In this document: positions 1 through 8,413 of the stretch, piece by piece
Layout: the number at the start of each line of letters is the position of its first letter
Position numbering within the stretch: the first letter of the stretch is position 1
Assembly: GCA_003153015.1 (NCBI GenBank)
Contig: PMBS01000169.1
Span: forward strand, 1 to 49,507
Source of the DNA: Myxococcales bacterium
Lineage (GTDB): Bacteria; Myxococcota_A; Polyangia; Fen-1088
Direction of reading: 5' to 3'
Length of the DNA stretch: 49,507 nucleotides
Notes under the pieces: generated by a model
Database searches by the model: none
What the model saw: the letters and a program-made list of their open reading frames with translations, nothing else
What the model was told of the DNA's origin: nothing
Program-made: the position numbers and the translations under genes

Positions 1-148
1 GGCTGGCAAGGAGGGCCGACTTGCGACGGACCACCCCGCCACCCGCCCCGCGGCTGCGCCGCGCGCATCGCCGGACCGGAATGTACTGATGTACTTGAGG
101 ACCGGAAGCGCAGGCCCGACCGACACGGCCAGCGGCCAGGGCCGCGTG

Positions 149-217
149 GGCGAAGGCGGGCTTTGCCCGCCGGAGCCCGTCGCGGGAGGGTTTGGGAACC
201 CTCTCAGGGTTCCCATC
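149..217 (+). repeat. Dispersed double-hairpin repeat, copy A
   Basis: A roughly 70-bp unit of two adjacent palindromes. The first is GGCGGGC-TTT-GCCCGCC and the second is GGGAACCCT-CT-CAGGGTTCCC, with a CGCGGGAGGG spacer between them. A second copy lies in inverse orientation at 31458-31527, upstream of the yjbQ-like gene. The hairpin cores are conserved while the bases between them differ, as in REP/BIME-type extragenic elements. I see no gene in 1-263 otherwise. Confidence 0.75.
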
Positions 218-263
218 AGAATCGTCGGCCGTCGTCACCTCGGTGGGTTGAGGCGCGCCTTTG

Positions 264-626
264 CTAACCGTTCGACAAGGCGGCGTGGGTCGCGGTAGCG
301 CGCGCGTCGCGGTTGAGTAGGCCCTTGAGCTCCTGCCCAGGCGAGAAAACTATGGTGGACTGCGCTGCGAGAGAAATCGGCGCACCGTTCTGAGGGTTGC
401 GCACGATGCGCGCACCCCGACGCCGCTTGGTAAAAGTGCCGAAACCCGGATAGGAGAAACGTGGTGGCGCCGTTCGTGTGCCGGTTCGGGTAGGCCGCGA
501 CCTGATGAAGTAGTCGCCGATCTCGGTGAAGACCACGTCGATGATTCGTGCGACAGTCTTCTTGGTCAGGTCACGGGGAAGATCCTTCTTCGAGGCTACG
601 CGCCCAATCAGTTCCGCCTTGGTCAT
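264..626 (-). CDS. HU/IHF-family DNA-binding protein
   Basis: A 120-residue nucleoid-type protein that should bind and bend DNA as a dimer. The start MTKAELIGRVASK and the beta-arm region with YPGFGTF and RNPQNG (usual form RNPQTG) are diagnostic of the HU/IHF fold. It is longer than the usual 90-100 residues because of a basic, Pro/Thr-rich insertion at about residues 43-55, before the FSYPGFGTF strand, and a C-terminal tail of about 15 residues rich in Ala. The ATG start has AAGGA six bases upstream. It lies downstream of the PilY1-like gene on the same strand but 175 bp away, with its own promoter candidate. HU and IHF cannot be told apart here. Confidence 0.9.
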   Translation of the reverse strand: MTKAELIGRVASKKDLPRDLTKKTVARIIDVVFTEIGDYFIRSRPTRTGTRTAPPRFSYPGFGTFTKRRRGARIVRNPQNGAPISLAAQSTIVFSPGQELKGLLNRDARATATHAALSNG

Positions 627-663
627 CGTCGTTCCTTCTTCTCGCCGCTCGGCTGAAGGTATG

Positions 664-693
664 AGACTACGAGTCCTTCCCCGCGGGTGTCAA
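664..693 (-). promoter_or_regulatory. Candidate sigma-70 promoter for the HU-like gene
   Basis: On the minus strand a perfect TTGACA (688-693) is followed after 18 bases by TAGTCT (664-669), about 37 bases upstream of the HU start. The -35 box is exact and the -10 box is weak. Confidence 0.4.
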
Positions 694-752
694 CGACCAA
701 GAACGGCCGCGTGGCTCACGCGTGCGCCTATCACCGACGTTGCCCCACGCCA

Positions 753-771
753 CGGGTAGGTTCCCTACCCG
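753..771. terminator. Perfect hairpin after the PilY1-like gene
   Basis: CGGGTAGG-TTC-CCTACCCG is an uninterrupted 8-bp stem with a 3-base loop, about 30 bp past the stop of the PilY1-like gene. There is no T-run on the minus side, so it may be a weak or factor-dependent terminator, or only an RNA-stabilising hairpin. Confidence 0.4.
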
Positions 772-801
772 GACGCCGTTTTCCGTATCAGAGGTGGAGG
801 A

Positions 802-3800
802 CTATTCCCCGTCCAGCCGCTCGGTCCAAGCCGTCCTGACAAATCGGTCGCCTGACAATCTCCCCATCTGGCGGCTCGCCGAGATGAAGCTTTGGCCGAA
901 GTTGCCCAGCTCTGGCGGCCGCGGAGCGGTACCGTCACCGTAGGTGATGAACAGCGTGTTGCCCGCGAACTGGACGCCCGTCACATACTGCTGCGGAATC
1001 ATCATGCCGTAGAGCTGCGACCAGCCTACGCTTCCGGCGGACGTGAACTGGTGCAACGTGATGTAGCTGTTGCCGTTGTTCGAGCTTGCTGGACAGTTGT
1101 TCCAGTTGGGCTTGGGCGGATCATACCAGGTGGTGTAGAGCTGGAAACCACTTCCGTCGGAGCGCAAGACCGCCACCGGGGTGCCCGTGGGCCGCGCCGT
1201 CGCGGGTAGCACACTCCCGCCCGTGCCGCAGCCCGAGCCGGTGTTGCCAGTGGTGGTGACACCACATAGTTGCCCACCCGTACCCGCAGAAAGCTTGATC
1301 AGTCCGTTCTTATCGGGCCACCCAAAGGTCATGTCTAGGGCAGGCTGGGGAGGTGGGCTGCCTCTCGCTAGCAGCTTTGCCACCACCAGCTCGGACGCCG
1401 GGAATGAGTCGCCGACAGTGTTCGGGTCGAGAATGGAGTTCGTCACCTGCGCGAGGAAGACCGTATTGTCGATGCTGCCCGTGTTGCGGTTGAGCTGCAC
1501 CACCGCAGGCGAGAAGTGCAGCGGTTGGTTCTGACCGGTGAGGGAGATCGGCGTCCCGGCGCTGGTCAGAGTCGAGCCGTAGTACTGATGCACCGTGCCC
1601 GATGTGTCCGCCACATAGGTGGCCAGCAAGTTCTGGTCGGCGGGGCTGCTGCTGCTCCCGGAGTTGTCACGCGCCACCGCCACATCGGCGACCACCTCGA
1701 CCGTACCCGATCCGCTGATCGCCACACTCCCCTCGGCAGCACCGTCCTTCGCAGTGACGTTGAACAGCGTGGGACCGCCTGACGCGGGATTGCCCGAGGC
1801 CATGAGCACGCGGTAGTCATTCTGGCTGGTCGTGCGGTTGTACGCGAAGGCGGGCACGGAAATGGTCGCGCCCAGTTTAGAGGTGTTGATGCCGCCCGCG
1901 TTCTTGTAGCCCGCGTGCCACAGCAAGGAATCGCTGTCCAAAGTGACCATACTGCCCTCGACCGGATCGGTGATATCAAGCGCAAAGGGACGGTTACCGC
2001 CCAGACCCACCCCCATCACCAGGATCGTCTTCCACTGCGGACAACTGTCCGGATAGTCGGCGTTCGGATCATCGCTGCAGGTCTTTACCGAGCAGTTGGC
2101 CACGCATACGTTCTTCACCTTGGGTGATCCGGCCAGACCGTAGACGTGGTCGTTCGGGCTGTAGCGCTGGCCCCCCTGGGCGTAGAGCTTGGCGATGACC
2201 GGAATCATGTCAGCCGGGATGAAGGCAAATGCCTCCTGCCCGCTCACCGCAAAGAAGGCGTGCAGCATGCCATCATCGGCGCCCAGGTAGACCAACTCGG
2301 GCCGGCCGGCATAGGCGTGCCAGAAGCGGTTGCCGCCAGGCATGCTGCTCGGTCCGGGCGGGCCCACATCGATGGGCATCGAGTTCAGCACACTGCCCAT
2401 CACCGCTGGGTTGAGCGGCTTGTGGTCGATGCTGTCATTCGGATCGATCTTGCCCAGCATCCATTGCACGATTCGCTCGGTCTCCTCCTTGGTTCCGCCC
2501 ATCTTCAGGCCATAGAGGGCATCTACGGTGTCGGGATCTATCGTCCCGTCGCTAGACACGCCAATCTGGTAGACCTCCCCCGAACCATCTGAGAACAAGA
2601 CCTTGCGCTGCTTCCACGCCTGCTGCTGATCTGTGTTGGGCGGGAAGCCGGGCCGCACCGTGAAGGTGTTCACGGTCGCGGCATCCCAGGCGAGCTGAGT
2701 CGTGTACTCGTTGGGGTTCGCCCCCGTCCCTATGCTAAAGGCGACCAGGTTGCCCCTCCATTCGGGCAGCTCAACCGTGGTCTGGAAAAGCATGTTCCCG
2801 GCGGTGACACCCTGCATAGTTTGCGTCCCGCTGGCAGCCGAGGCTGGGGTGGTGGCCACCGTGATCCGCAGGGCTTCCTTCATCTCATAGTTCAGCCAGT
2901 AGTAAAGTTCGTCCTCGCTGCCGGCGTAGCGTGGGATATTGATGAAGCTGGGGCTGGTGCTGCCGGCCCGGGCAATGTTGTTCAGGGTAGCCGCCGCATA
3001 CCAGTTGCGCGTAGTCAGATCCGTGGTGGCCGCGATCACGTGCACGTTGACCCCACTTGCTGCGAGCGCCCGGGCCTTGGTCACCGCCGGGCAGACACAG
3101 CCAGAGAGATCTTGGTGGTCCTTGGAGTACACGCACGCGGCTGCCGAGCAGTCGACTCCACCCACGGCCACGTCGCCCGGGCCGCGCGGCAAGCCGTCAA
3201 CCACGAGCAGGACGTGGTTCTCCCAGCATGCCGTCCCGTCGTTGCTCTTCACCGTTGACATGTAGCCAGCCACACTCTGCGGACCATCGAGGGCGCACGC
3301 GACGGGCTCGACGTGGCCGGTAGCATAGAAGCCGCCAAAGGAAGCCTTGTCTAAGCGCGCCGCGTTCATCAACGCCTTTTGCGTGGGCGTCACGCTCTTG
3401 CTGGAAGTGTAGGGCGGCGGCGAGAAAGTCGTAGCATTGACCATCGGCACGACGTAGTAGTCCCACTGGGCTCCGTTCGAGGCATTGCAGGTGGCCGATG
3501 CAGACAGGGGATCGTCGCTGCTGTCGCCGACCAGCGGAAGGTGGTACTCCGTTCCTGGGGCACTCCAGCCTTGGCTCCACGTGGAACTAGTGAACTCGTT
3601 GGCGCCGTACTTGTTCTCGTTCACGTACTCGCTGCGCTCAGCGTCCATCAGATACCAGATGCCATTGTCAATGAACGACTTGCCCTTGTAGGTGATGAGA
3701 TACTGTGGGTTGTAGACGCTGCCGAGCACCGGGTTATTGGGGTCCCCTGGTCCCACCGGCGTGCCCCAGGTGTAGCCGAAGGAATAGTAGCTACCCTCGT

Positions 3801-6800
3801 ACAGACCATTCCCGCTGCTGAACGAGTGCGACATCTTGCACGTACTCCAGGCGCACTCTTCCCTGACGTAGTTCTTGCCGTCTTCCGTGGGCACCGCGTA
3901 GCGGCTGTCGTAGCCACCCGGGCCTTGCGAGATGGAATAGGTCACTTCCGGCGCACTCGTCGCGCCCCCGGCGCCGTAGTCGATCTTGCAGGTGCTGCTC
4001 GGTCCCCCACTTTCGGAGAAGCAAGGTCCGTTCTTGCCCTTCAACAACTCACTTCGGGGCAGGAACTTCACCTCAGTGCGGAGCGATGTGGTCAAGGAGG
4101 TGTCCAGCTTCACATACGGGAACAGATTCGCGGCGTTCAGGCTCCGGTCGGCCTGGAAGGTGTGCATATGCCCCATCTTCACCACCGCCGAGTCGTCGTA
4201 GGCGTGCTCGAGCATCACCCGGCGCACAGCGTTCTTTACCATCATCGCGCGCGAGGTGGCGGGGACACAGGTGTCGCCGCTGGCGCACCCGTACTCGGCG
4301 CCCCCGGGTGAGCGCCAGCACCACAAGCCGGTCTTCTGGCACATCATGGCCGGGGTCCCGTCTACGCAGTAGTCCCCCACCCCGCCGTGGCAGTCGCTAG
4401 GGCTACTGCAACTCGTGGCCTGGTAGCGACAAGTCTTCCTACCGCCGGCGCTGACACTGTCTGCGCAGAAGTCGTCCGTGCCCCGGCCGGTGCCATCGTT
4501 GGTGTTAAGGTAGCGGCAGAAGTCGCCTGGGGTGAGGCCCGAGCATGTGCCGTCAGCGGTGCACGCGACGGTGCTGTTCAGGTAGCACCAGCCACTGGTC
4601 CCGAGGCAACTCGACGCCGTACAAGCACCGAGGTCGGGCACCAGCTGCAAGACTGAGGTCGTCGTGACCGTCCCGGTCAGGCTCTGTGGCCCGGTCACGG
4701 TCTGGGTGATCAAGGCGGTATCCGGCTGGCTCCCAATCGACGACGCGGTGGCCGTTTGGGTGACTGTCCCGGTTGTACCGGCGGTCTGGCTCACCGTAGT
4801 CGTGTTGGTGCCGGTACCGTCCGACTGAATCGCACTACTGGTCCCGGTGATTGAGGCAATTGCCGATGAAGTCCCCGTGGTGGTCATCGACACGGATGAG
4901 GTCACCGATGACGTGCCCGTGGTGGTCCTCGTTGCGCTCGAGCTGACTGACAAAGTCCCTGTGTACGTGGAGGTGCCGCTCCCGCTTGCTGACGAAGTCC
5001 CGGTATTAGTGTAGCTACCGCTCCCGCTTGCTGACGAAGTCCCCGTGTAGGTGTAGCTGCCAGTGTTGCTTGCCGACGACGTCCCTGTCACGGTCATCGT
5101 CGAGCTGGAAGTCAAGGAAGTCAAACCTGTGTTCGTATAGGTTGCCGACGAGCTCACCGACGACGTTCCGCTGGTACTGTATGTACCGCTGGAACTCAAG
5201 GTTGACGTCACTGTGTTGTTGCTCGAAATCGACGCGCTCACTGAAGAAGTCGCCGTGCTGGTAAGCGTAGACGTCCCGGTCACCGACAGAGAGCCGGTCT
5301 GCGTGAATGAACTCGATGAAGTCAGCGAGGACGTTGCTGTGTTCGTGGCGGAAACCGTCGAGGTGAGAGAACTGCTCCCGGTATTGGTGTAGGTCGAACT
5401 GGAGCTGGACGATGAAGACCCTGTATTGGTGTAGCTAGACGTCGAACTGGAGGTCGATGTCCCTGTATTCGTGTACGTGGACGAAGAACTGGAGGACAAC
5501 GACCTCGTATTGGTGTAGGTAGACGACGAACTCAACGACGCCGACGACGTGTTGGTGTAGGTGGACGAAGAGCTGGATGACGACGACGCCGTGTTCGTGT
5601 ACGTCGACGAAGAGCTCGATGACGACGACGCTGTGTTCGTGTAGGTGGACGTCGAACTCAACGACGACGACGACGAATACGTCCGGGTGGACGTCTGCGT
5701 GAGCGAACTGGAGTACGAATTCGTCGCCGTCCCGGTCGACGTCGCCGTGGTCGTCGAAGTGCCGCCGGTCTGCACGTAAGACGCGGTACTGGTTCCCGTC
5801 GGGGTGCTGGTCTTCGGATAATTCGAGGTGCACAGGTTCTTGGCTTCTGCTGAAGTCAACTCGCGGTTCCAGACGCGTATTTCATCGAGGCTGCCGGCTG
5901 TGTTGCTACCGAAGTAATTCACTCCGCTGATGCATCCGGCGCCGAAACACCACGCACTTGCGGTCGTCAAGGACAAGAGGCCGGCAGCCACCGCCACGGA
6001 TGGCGCCGTAGTCTGGCTACAAGAGTTATTGAACTGGTAGAGGTTCCAGTTGCCGCCGGCGGAGTTGTTGACCGTAGCCACAATTAGGCCCCATGCGCCT
6101 GAGCCGTAAGATGCGTTGTACTTGATACCATACCCTGTGGGGGGGGCGCCGGAGACCAAAGCCTTGTTGTTGTCAAATATGATAAAGTTTGGATAGACGA
6201 ATAGGCGGAGACCATTCCCGGCGTCATCGCCCCCAGGAGTGAAGGCCACCAAGTCCTGTCTATCAGTCACGCTGCCAAGCTTTGCCCAGACAGCTATGGT
6301 CATAGCGTTAGACGCGGTTGTCATTCCCGTCACGTCGACATAGTCCGTGTTCCCAGTCCCGAAGCTTGCCGCCGCCGTCGAGAAGGCAGGCTGAGCCCCC
6401 GGGGTGACTCTCGTTGGGTATCCGTGGGCGCCGCCGTCGTTGTTGTTTCCCGATTCGTCGGCGTATTTGTTAGGGGACACGGTTGGGTCTTCGTCGAGGG
6501 GCCAGTAGCCAACTATGCTCGTGTCCTTGCCGATATTCATGGCCGTGTTGCTGGCGGTACTGGTAGAGGTGCCGGAAAGACTACCCGTCTTGGTCTGCGT
6601 GCCACTGTTCGAGTTCGATTTGCTGTTGGTCAATGTCTGCGTCGAAGTCCCTGAGTTGCTCTTGCTGCTCGAAGAGGACAGCGTCGCCGTTTGCGTGTTG
6701 CTGTTGCTGCTCGAGGTTGACCGCGTCGCCGTCTGCGTGTTGCTATTGCTGTTTGAATTCGACTGCGTCGCTGTCTGTGTCTGGGTCTTGCTGCTCGATG

Positions 6801-8028
6801 TTGACTGCGTCGCCGTCTGCGTGTTGCTATTGCTGTTTGAATTCGACTGCGTCGCTGTCTGTGTCTGGCTGTTGCTGCTCGATGTTGACTGCGTCGCCGT
6901 CTGCGAATTCGTCTGACTCGAACTCAGACTCTGGGTTGCGGTCTGCGTATTCGTCTGGCTGCTAGAACTCGTGACCGTGCCGGTCTGCGTATTCGATTGA
7001 CTAGTCGTCTTGCTTTGCGACGTGGTTTGCGTGGTGGACTGACTCGACGTGACATTCCCCGTGTTGGTCAGCGTGTTCGTCTGGCTCTGGGAGTTTGAAG
7101 CTGTCCCGGTCTGCGTATTCGTCTGACTCGCAGATCCGGTCTGCGTGACCGTCTGGCTCTTGGTTTGGCTAGCTGAGAGCGACTGGCTTGCTGTCTGTGT
7201 GCTTGTCTGACTCCCTGATTGTGTCTGTGCTGTCGTCTGCGTATTGGTCTGGCTGGCCGTCGAGGTTTGTGTCCCCGCCTGCGTATTGGTTTGACTGGTC
7301 GACGAGGTTTGCGTCGCCGTCCGGATGTTCGTCTGGCTGGACGACGAGGTTTGCGTCCCAGTCTGGATGTTGGTCTGGCTGGATGACGAGGTTCCTGTCG
7401 CCGCCTGCGTGTTGGTCTGACTGGTCGACGAGGTTTGCGTCGTTGCCTGGGTGTTGGTCCGGCTGTTGGATGCCGTCTGGGTAGCGGCCTGGCTCACGGT
7501 CTGGGTCGCAGTCGAAGTGGCCGTGCCTGTCGCGCTCTGAGAAGTAACGATAGCCACCGTTCCGGTCGCCGTCGCAGTCACACTCGGCCCCTCCTTCGTG
7601 CTGGTGGTCGTCGGAGCTATGGCGATGAGGGTGCCAGTGCCGGACTGCGTGACAGTCATAGTCGCGGTGCCGGAGATTTGGGAGGTGCCTCCGCCTGACC
7701 CGCCCGACACGTAGTCGAACTGGTACCCCTGGGCGCCCATTCCCGAGAACTCGCAACGCCCGGCCTGGCCATAGAGGCGGCAGAAGCGATCGCCTTTCTC
7801 GCAGTCCGCGCCGACCTCGTTGAAGCGCGTGGCATTCTCACCCGGAATCCCCTGCATCGACTCCGCGCTCTCGACCACGATGAGGAAGTTCGGCTTGCGA
7901 AGCTGATACTTCACAATCTCCATCGGGCTGACCGTCGCGTATGCCGAGCCCGGAAGCGACCAGGACACCACCAGCAACATCGTCGCCGCACACCAGCGGC
8001 GAAATGCTCGGGATGGGCCGGAGATCAT
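802..8028 (-). CDS. Giant PilY1-like exported protein with mucin-like tracts and LamG domain
   Basis: A 2408-residue secreted protein. PilY1 proteins are type IV pilus-tip adhesins and assembly factors; that role here is by homology only. Visible order: signal peptide 1-31 (ending AYA); a vWA-like first strand NFLIVVESAESM (47-58) whose usual DxSxS metal site reads ESAES; Ser/Thr/Gln-rich tract about 115-500 (units like TQTATQS, SQTNTQ); LamG/concanavalin-like domain about 500-735 (starting near VGYWPLDE); Ser/Thr/Tyr-rich tract about 745-1125 (SSSSSTYTNT); Cys-rich segment about 1125-1260; the rest of the vWA-like region (AMMVKNAVRRVMLEHAYDD near 1265); and the PilY1 beta-propeller about 1740-2380 (LVYLGADDGMLHAFF near 1918). 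The usual Ca-binding loop near the propeller end is replaced by DNSGSSSSPADQN. The ATG has GAGG eight bases upstream. No pilin or pil genes are adjacent. Confidence 0.85.
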   Translation of the reverse strand: MISGPSRAFRRWCAATMLLVVSWSLPGSAYATVSPMEIVKYQLRKPNFLIVVESAESMQGIPGENATRFNEVGADCEKGDRFCRLYGQAGRCEFSGMGAQGYQFDYVSGGSGGGTSQISGTATMTVTQSGTGTLIAIAPTTTSTKEGPSVTATATGTVAIVTSQSATGTATSTATQTVSQAATQTASNSRTNTQATTQTSSTSQTNTQAATGTSSSSQTNIQTGTQTSSSSQTNIRTATQTSSTSQTNTQAGTQTSTASQTNTQTTAQTQSGSQTSTQTASQSLSASQTKSQTVTQTGSASQTNTQTGTASNSQSQTNTLTNTGNVTSSQSTTQTTSQSKTTSQSNTQTGTVTSSSSQTNTQTATQSLSSSQTNSQTATQSTSSSNSQTQTATQSNSNSNSNTQTATQSTSSSKTQTQTATQSNSNSNSNTQTATRSTSSSNSNTQTATLSSSSSKSNSGTSTQTLTNSKSNSNSGTQTKTGSLSGTSTSTASNTAMNIGKDTSIVGYWPLDEDPTVSPNKYADESGNNNDGGAHGYPTRVTPGAQPAFSTAAASFGTGNTDYVDVTGMTTASNAMTIAVWAKLGSVTDRQDLVAFTPGGDDAGNGLRLFVYPNFIIFDNNKALVSGAPPTGYGIKYNASYGSGAWGLIVATVNNSAGGNWNLYQFNNSCSQTTAPSVAVAAGLLSLTTASAWCFGAGCISGVNYFGSNTAGSLDEIRVWNRELTSAEAKNLCTSNYPKTSTPTGTSTASYVQTGGTSTTTATSTGTATNSYSSSLTQTSTRTYSSSSSLSSTSTYTNTASSSSSSSSTYTNTASSSSSSSSTYTNTSSASLSSSSTYTNTRSLSSSSSSTYTNTGTSTSSSTSSYTNTGSSSSSSSSTYTNTGSSSLTSTVSATNTATSSLTSSSSFTQTGSLSVTGTSTLTSTATSSVSASISSNNTVTSTLSSSGTYSTSGTSSVSSSATYTNTGLTSLTSSSTMTVTGTSSASNTGSYTYTGTSSASGSGSYTNTGTSSASGSGTSTYTGTLSVSSSATRTTTGTSSVTSSVSMTTTGTSSAIASITGTSSAIQSDGTGTNTTTVSQTAGTTGTVTQTATASSIGSQPDTALITQTVTGPQSLTGTVTTTSVLQLVPDLGACTASSCLGTSGWCYLNSTVACTADGTCSGLTPGDFCRYLNTNDGTGRGTDDFCADSVSAGGRKTCRYQATSCSSPSDCHGGVGDYCVDGTPAMMCQKTGLWCWRSPGGAEYGCASGDTCVPATSRAMMVKNAVRRVMLEHAYDDSAVVKMGHMHTFQADRSLNAANLFPYVKLDTSLTTSLRTEVKFLPRSELLKGKNGPCFSESGGPSSTCKIDYGAGGATSAPEVTYSISQGPGGYDSRYAVPTEDGKNYVREECAWSTCKMSHSFSSGNGLYEGSYYSFGYTWGTPVGPGDPNNPVLGSVYNPQYLITYKGKSFIDNGIWYLMDAERSEYVNENKYGANEFTSSTWSQGWSAPGTEYHLPLVGDSSDDPLSASATCNASNGAQWDYYVVPMVNATTFSPPPYTSSKSVTPTQKALMNAARLDKASFGGFYATGHVEPVACALDGPQSVAGYMSTVKSNDGTACWENHVLLVVDGLPRGPGDVAVGGVDCSAAACVYSKDHQDLSGCVCPAVTKARALAASGVNVHVIAATTDLTTRNWYAAATLNNIARAGSTSPSFINIPRYAGSEDELYYWLNYEMKEALRITVATTPASAASGTQTMQGVTAGNMLFQTTVELPEWRGNLVAFSIGTGANPNEYTTQLAWDAATVNTFTVRPGFPPNTDQQQAWKQRKVLFSDGSGEVYQIGVSSDGTIDPDTVDALYGLKMGGTKEETERIVQWMLGKIDPNDSIDHKPLNPAVMGSVLNSMPIDVGPPGPSSMPGGNRFWHAYAGRPELVYLGADDGMLHAFFAVSGQEAFAFIPADMIPVIAKLYAQGGQRYSPNDHVYGLAGSPKVKNVCVANCSVKTCSDDPNADYPDSCPQWKTILVMGVGLGGNRPFALDITDPVEGSMVTLDSDSLLWHAGYKNAGGINTSKLGATISVPAFAYNRTTSQNDYRVLMASGNPASGGPTLFNVTAKDGAAEGSVAISGSGTVEVVADVAVARDNSGSSSSPADQNLLATYVADTSGTVHQYYGSTLTSAGTPISLTGQNQPLHFSPAVVQLNRNTGSIDNTVFLAQVTNSILDPNTVGDSFPASELVVAKLLARGSPPPQPALDMTFGWPDKNGLIKLSAGTGGQLCGVTTTGNTGSGCGTGGSVLPATARPTGTPVAVLRSDGSGFQLYTTWYDPPKPNWNNCPASSNNGNSYITLHQFTSAGSVGWSQLYGMMIPQQYVTGVQFAGNTLFITYGDGTAPRPPELGNFGQSFISASRQMGRLSGDRFVRTAWTERLDGE
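4650..5800 (-). repeat. Second Ser/Thr-rich coding repeat tract
   Basis: Degenerate coding repeats of about 10-13 codons of the type SSSSSSTYTNT or TGTSSASGSG within the PilY1-like gene. The translated tract is almost only Ser, Thr, Gly, Asn and Tyr, with no Cys, and should form an extended stalk. Confidence 0.8.
6535..7690 (-). repeat. First Ser/Thr/Gln-rich coding repeat tract with 84-bp tandem units
   Basis: Degenerate repeats of the type SQTNTQTATQ within the PilY1-like gene. Around 6714-6890 two nearly identical 84-bp (28-codon) units follow each other: the string gtgttgctat occurs at 6737 and again at 6821 in matching context. This indicates recent tandem duplication, and length variation between strains is likely. 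Confidence 0.75.
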
Positions 8029-8208
8029 GCGGGTTGCCTCAGACTCTTGCAGTAAGCAAGCCGCCGGCCAGGTCTGCCACCGACGAAAACCCTAGTGATT
8101 TCGCAGCGAGATGCCCTTCCCTCGGTAGGTCTATATGGCCTCGTGTGCCCCTAGTGACCACCTCGCACCCGGAACGCCGTTGCGGACCCCGCAAACTTTT
8201 CATGGCCC

Positions 8209-8214
8209 ATTATA
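8209..8214 (-). promoter_or_regulatory. Candidate -10 box upstream of the PilY1-like gene
   Basis: A perfect TATAAT on the minus strand, about 180 bp upstream of the PilY1-like start, in an otherwise GC-rich gap. No good -35 hexamer is seen 16-18 bases upstream. The rest of 8029-8281 holds no recognisable gene. Confidence 0.3.
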
Positions 8215-8281
8215 TGGAAGAACGGGCGCCCGCAGGAGGACCGCAGTTCGCGCCTACACGAAGGGGACTTGCCCCGGCACT

Positions 8282-8410
8282 CTACGCCGCATGTCGACGT
8301 AGGTAGTCGAGGCTTCCCGGCAAGTCCCGAATAAGCCGAAGCATAATCTCCATCGCTTCGGTCTGGACGTTCCGGCCGGACTCCCAGCGCGAAATCGTGT
8401 TGGACCCCAC
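8282..8410 (-). pseudogene. C-terminal remnant of an HTH (Xre/MqsA-like) antitoxin
   Basis: Forty-two codons on the minus strand ending at a TAG (8282-8284). The translation begins VGSNTISRWESGRNVQTEAM and continues with MLRLIRDLPGSLDYLRRHAA. The pattern NTISRWExGRNVQT followed by an IRDLPGSLxYLR tail is typical of the C-terminal HTH of MqsA/HigA-type antitoxins that bind their own promoter. The N-terminal (zinc-ribbon or first-helix) part is missing: the frame is cut by the TAG stop of the glycosyltransferase gene one codon before the GTG. No toxin gene is adjacent. I read it as a decayed toxin-antitoxin locus; a 42-residue product from the GTG cannot be excluded. Confidence 0.6.
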
Positions 8411-8413
8411 AGC

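Noticed and set aside
4650-7690. CRISPR-like repetitive DNA
   Set aside because: The repeats are degenerate, contiguous and in frame within one large gene, without unique spacers.
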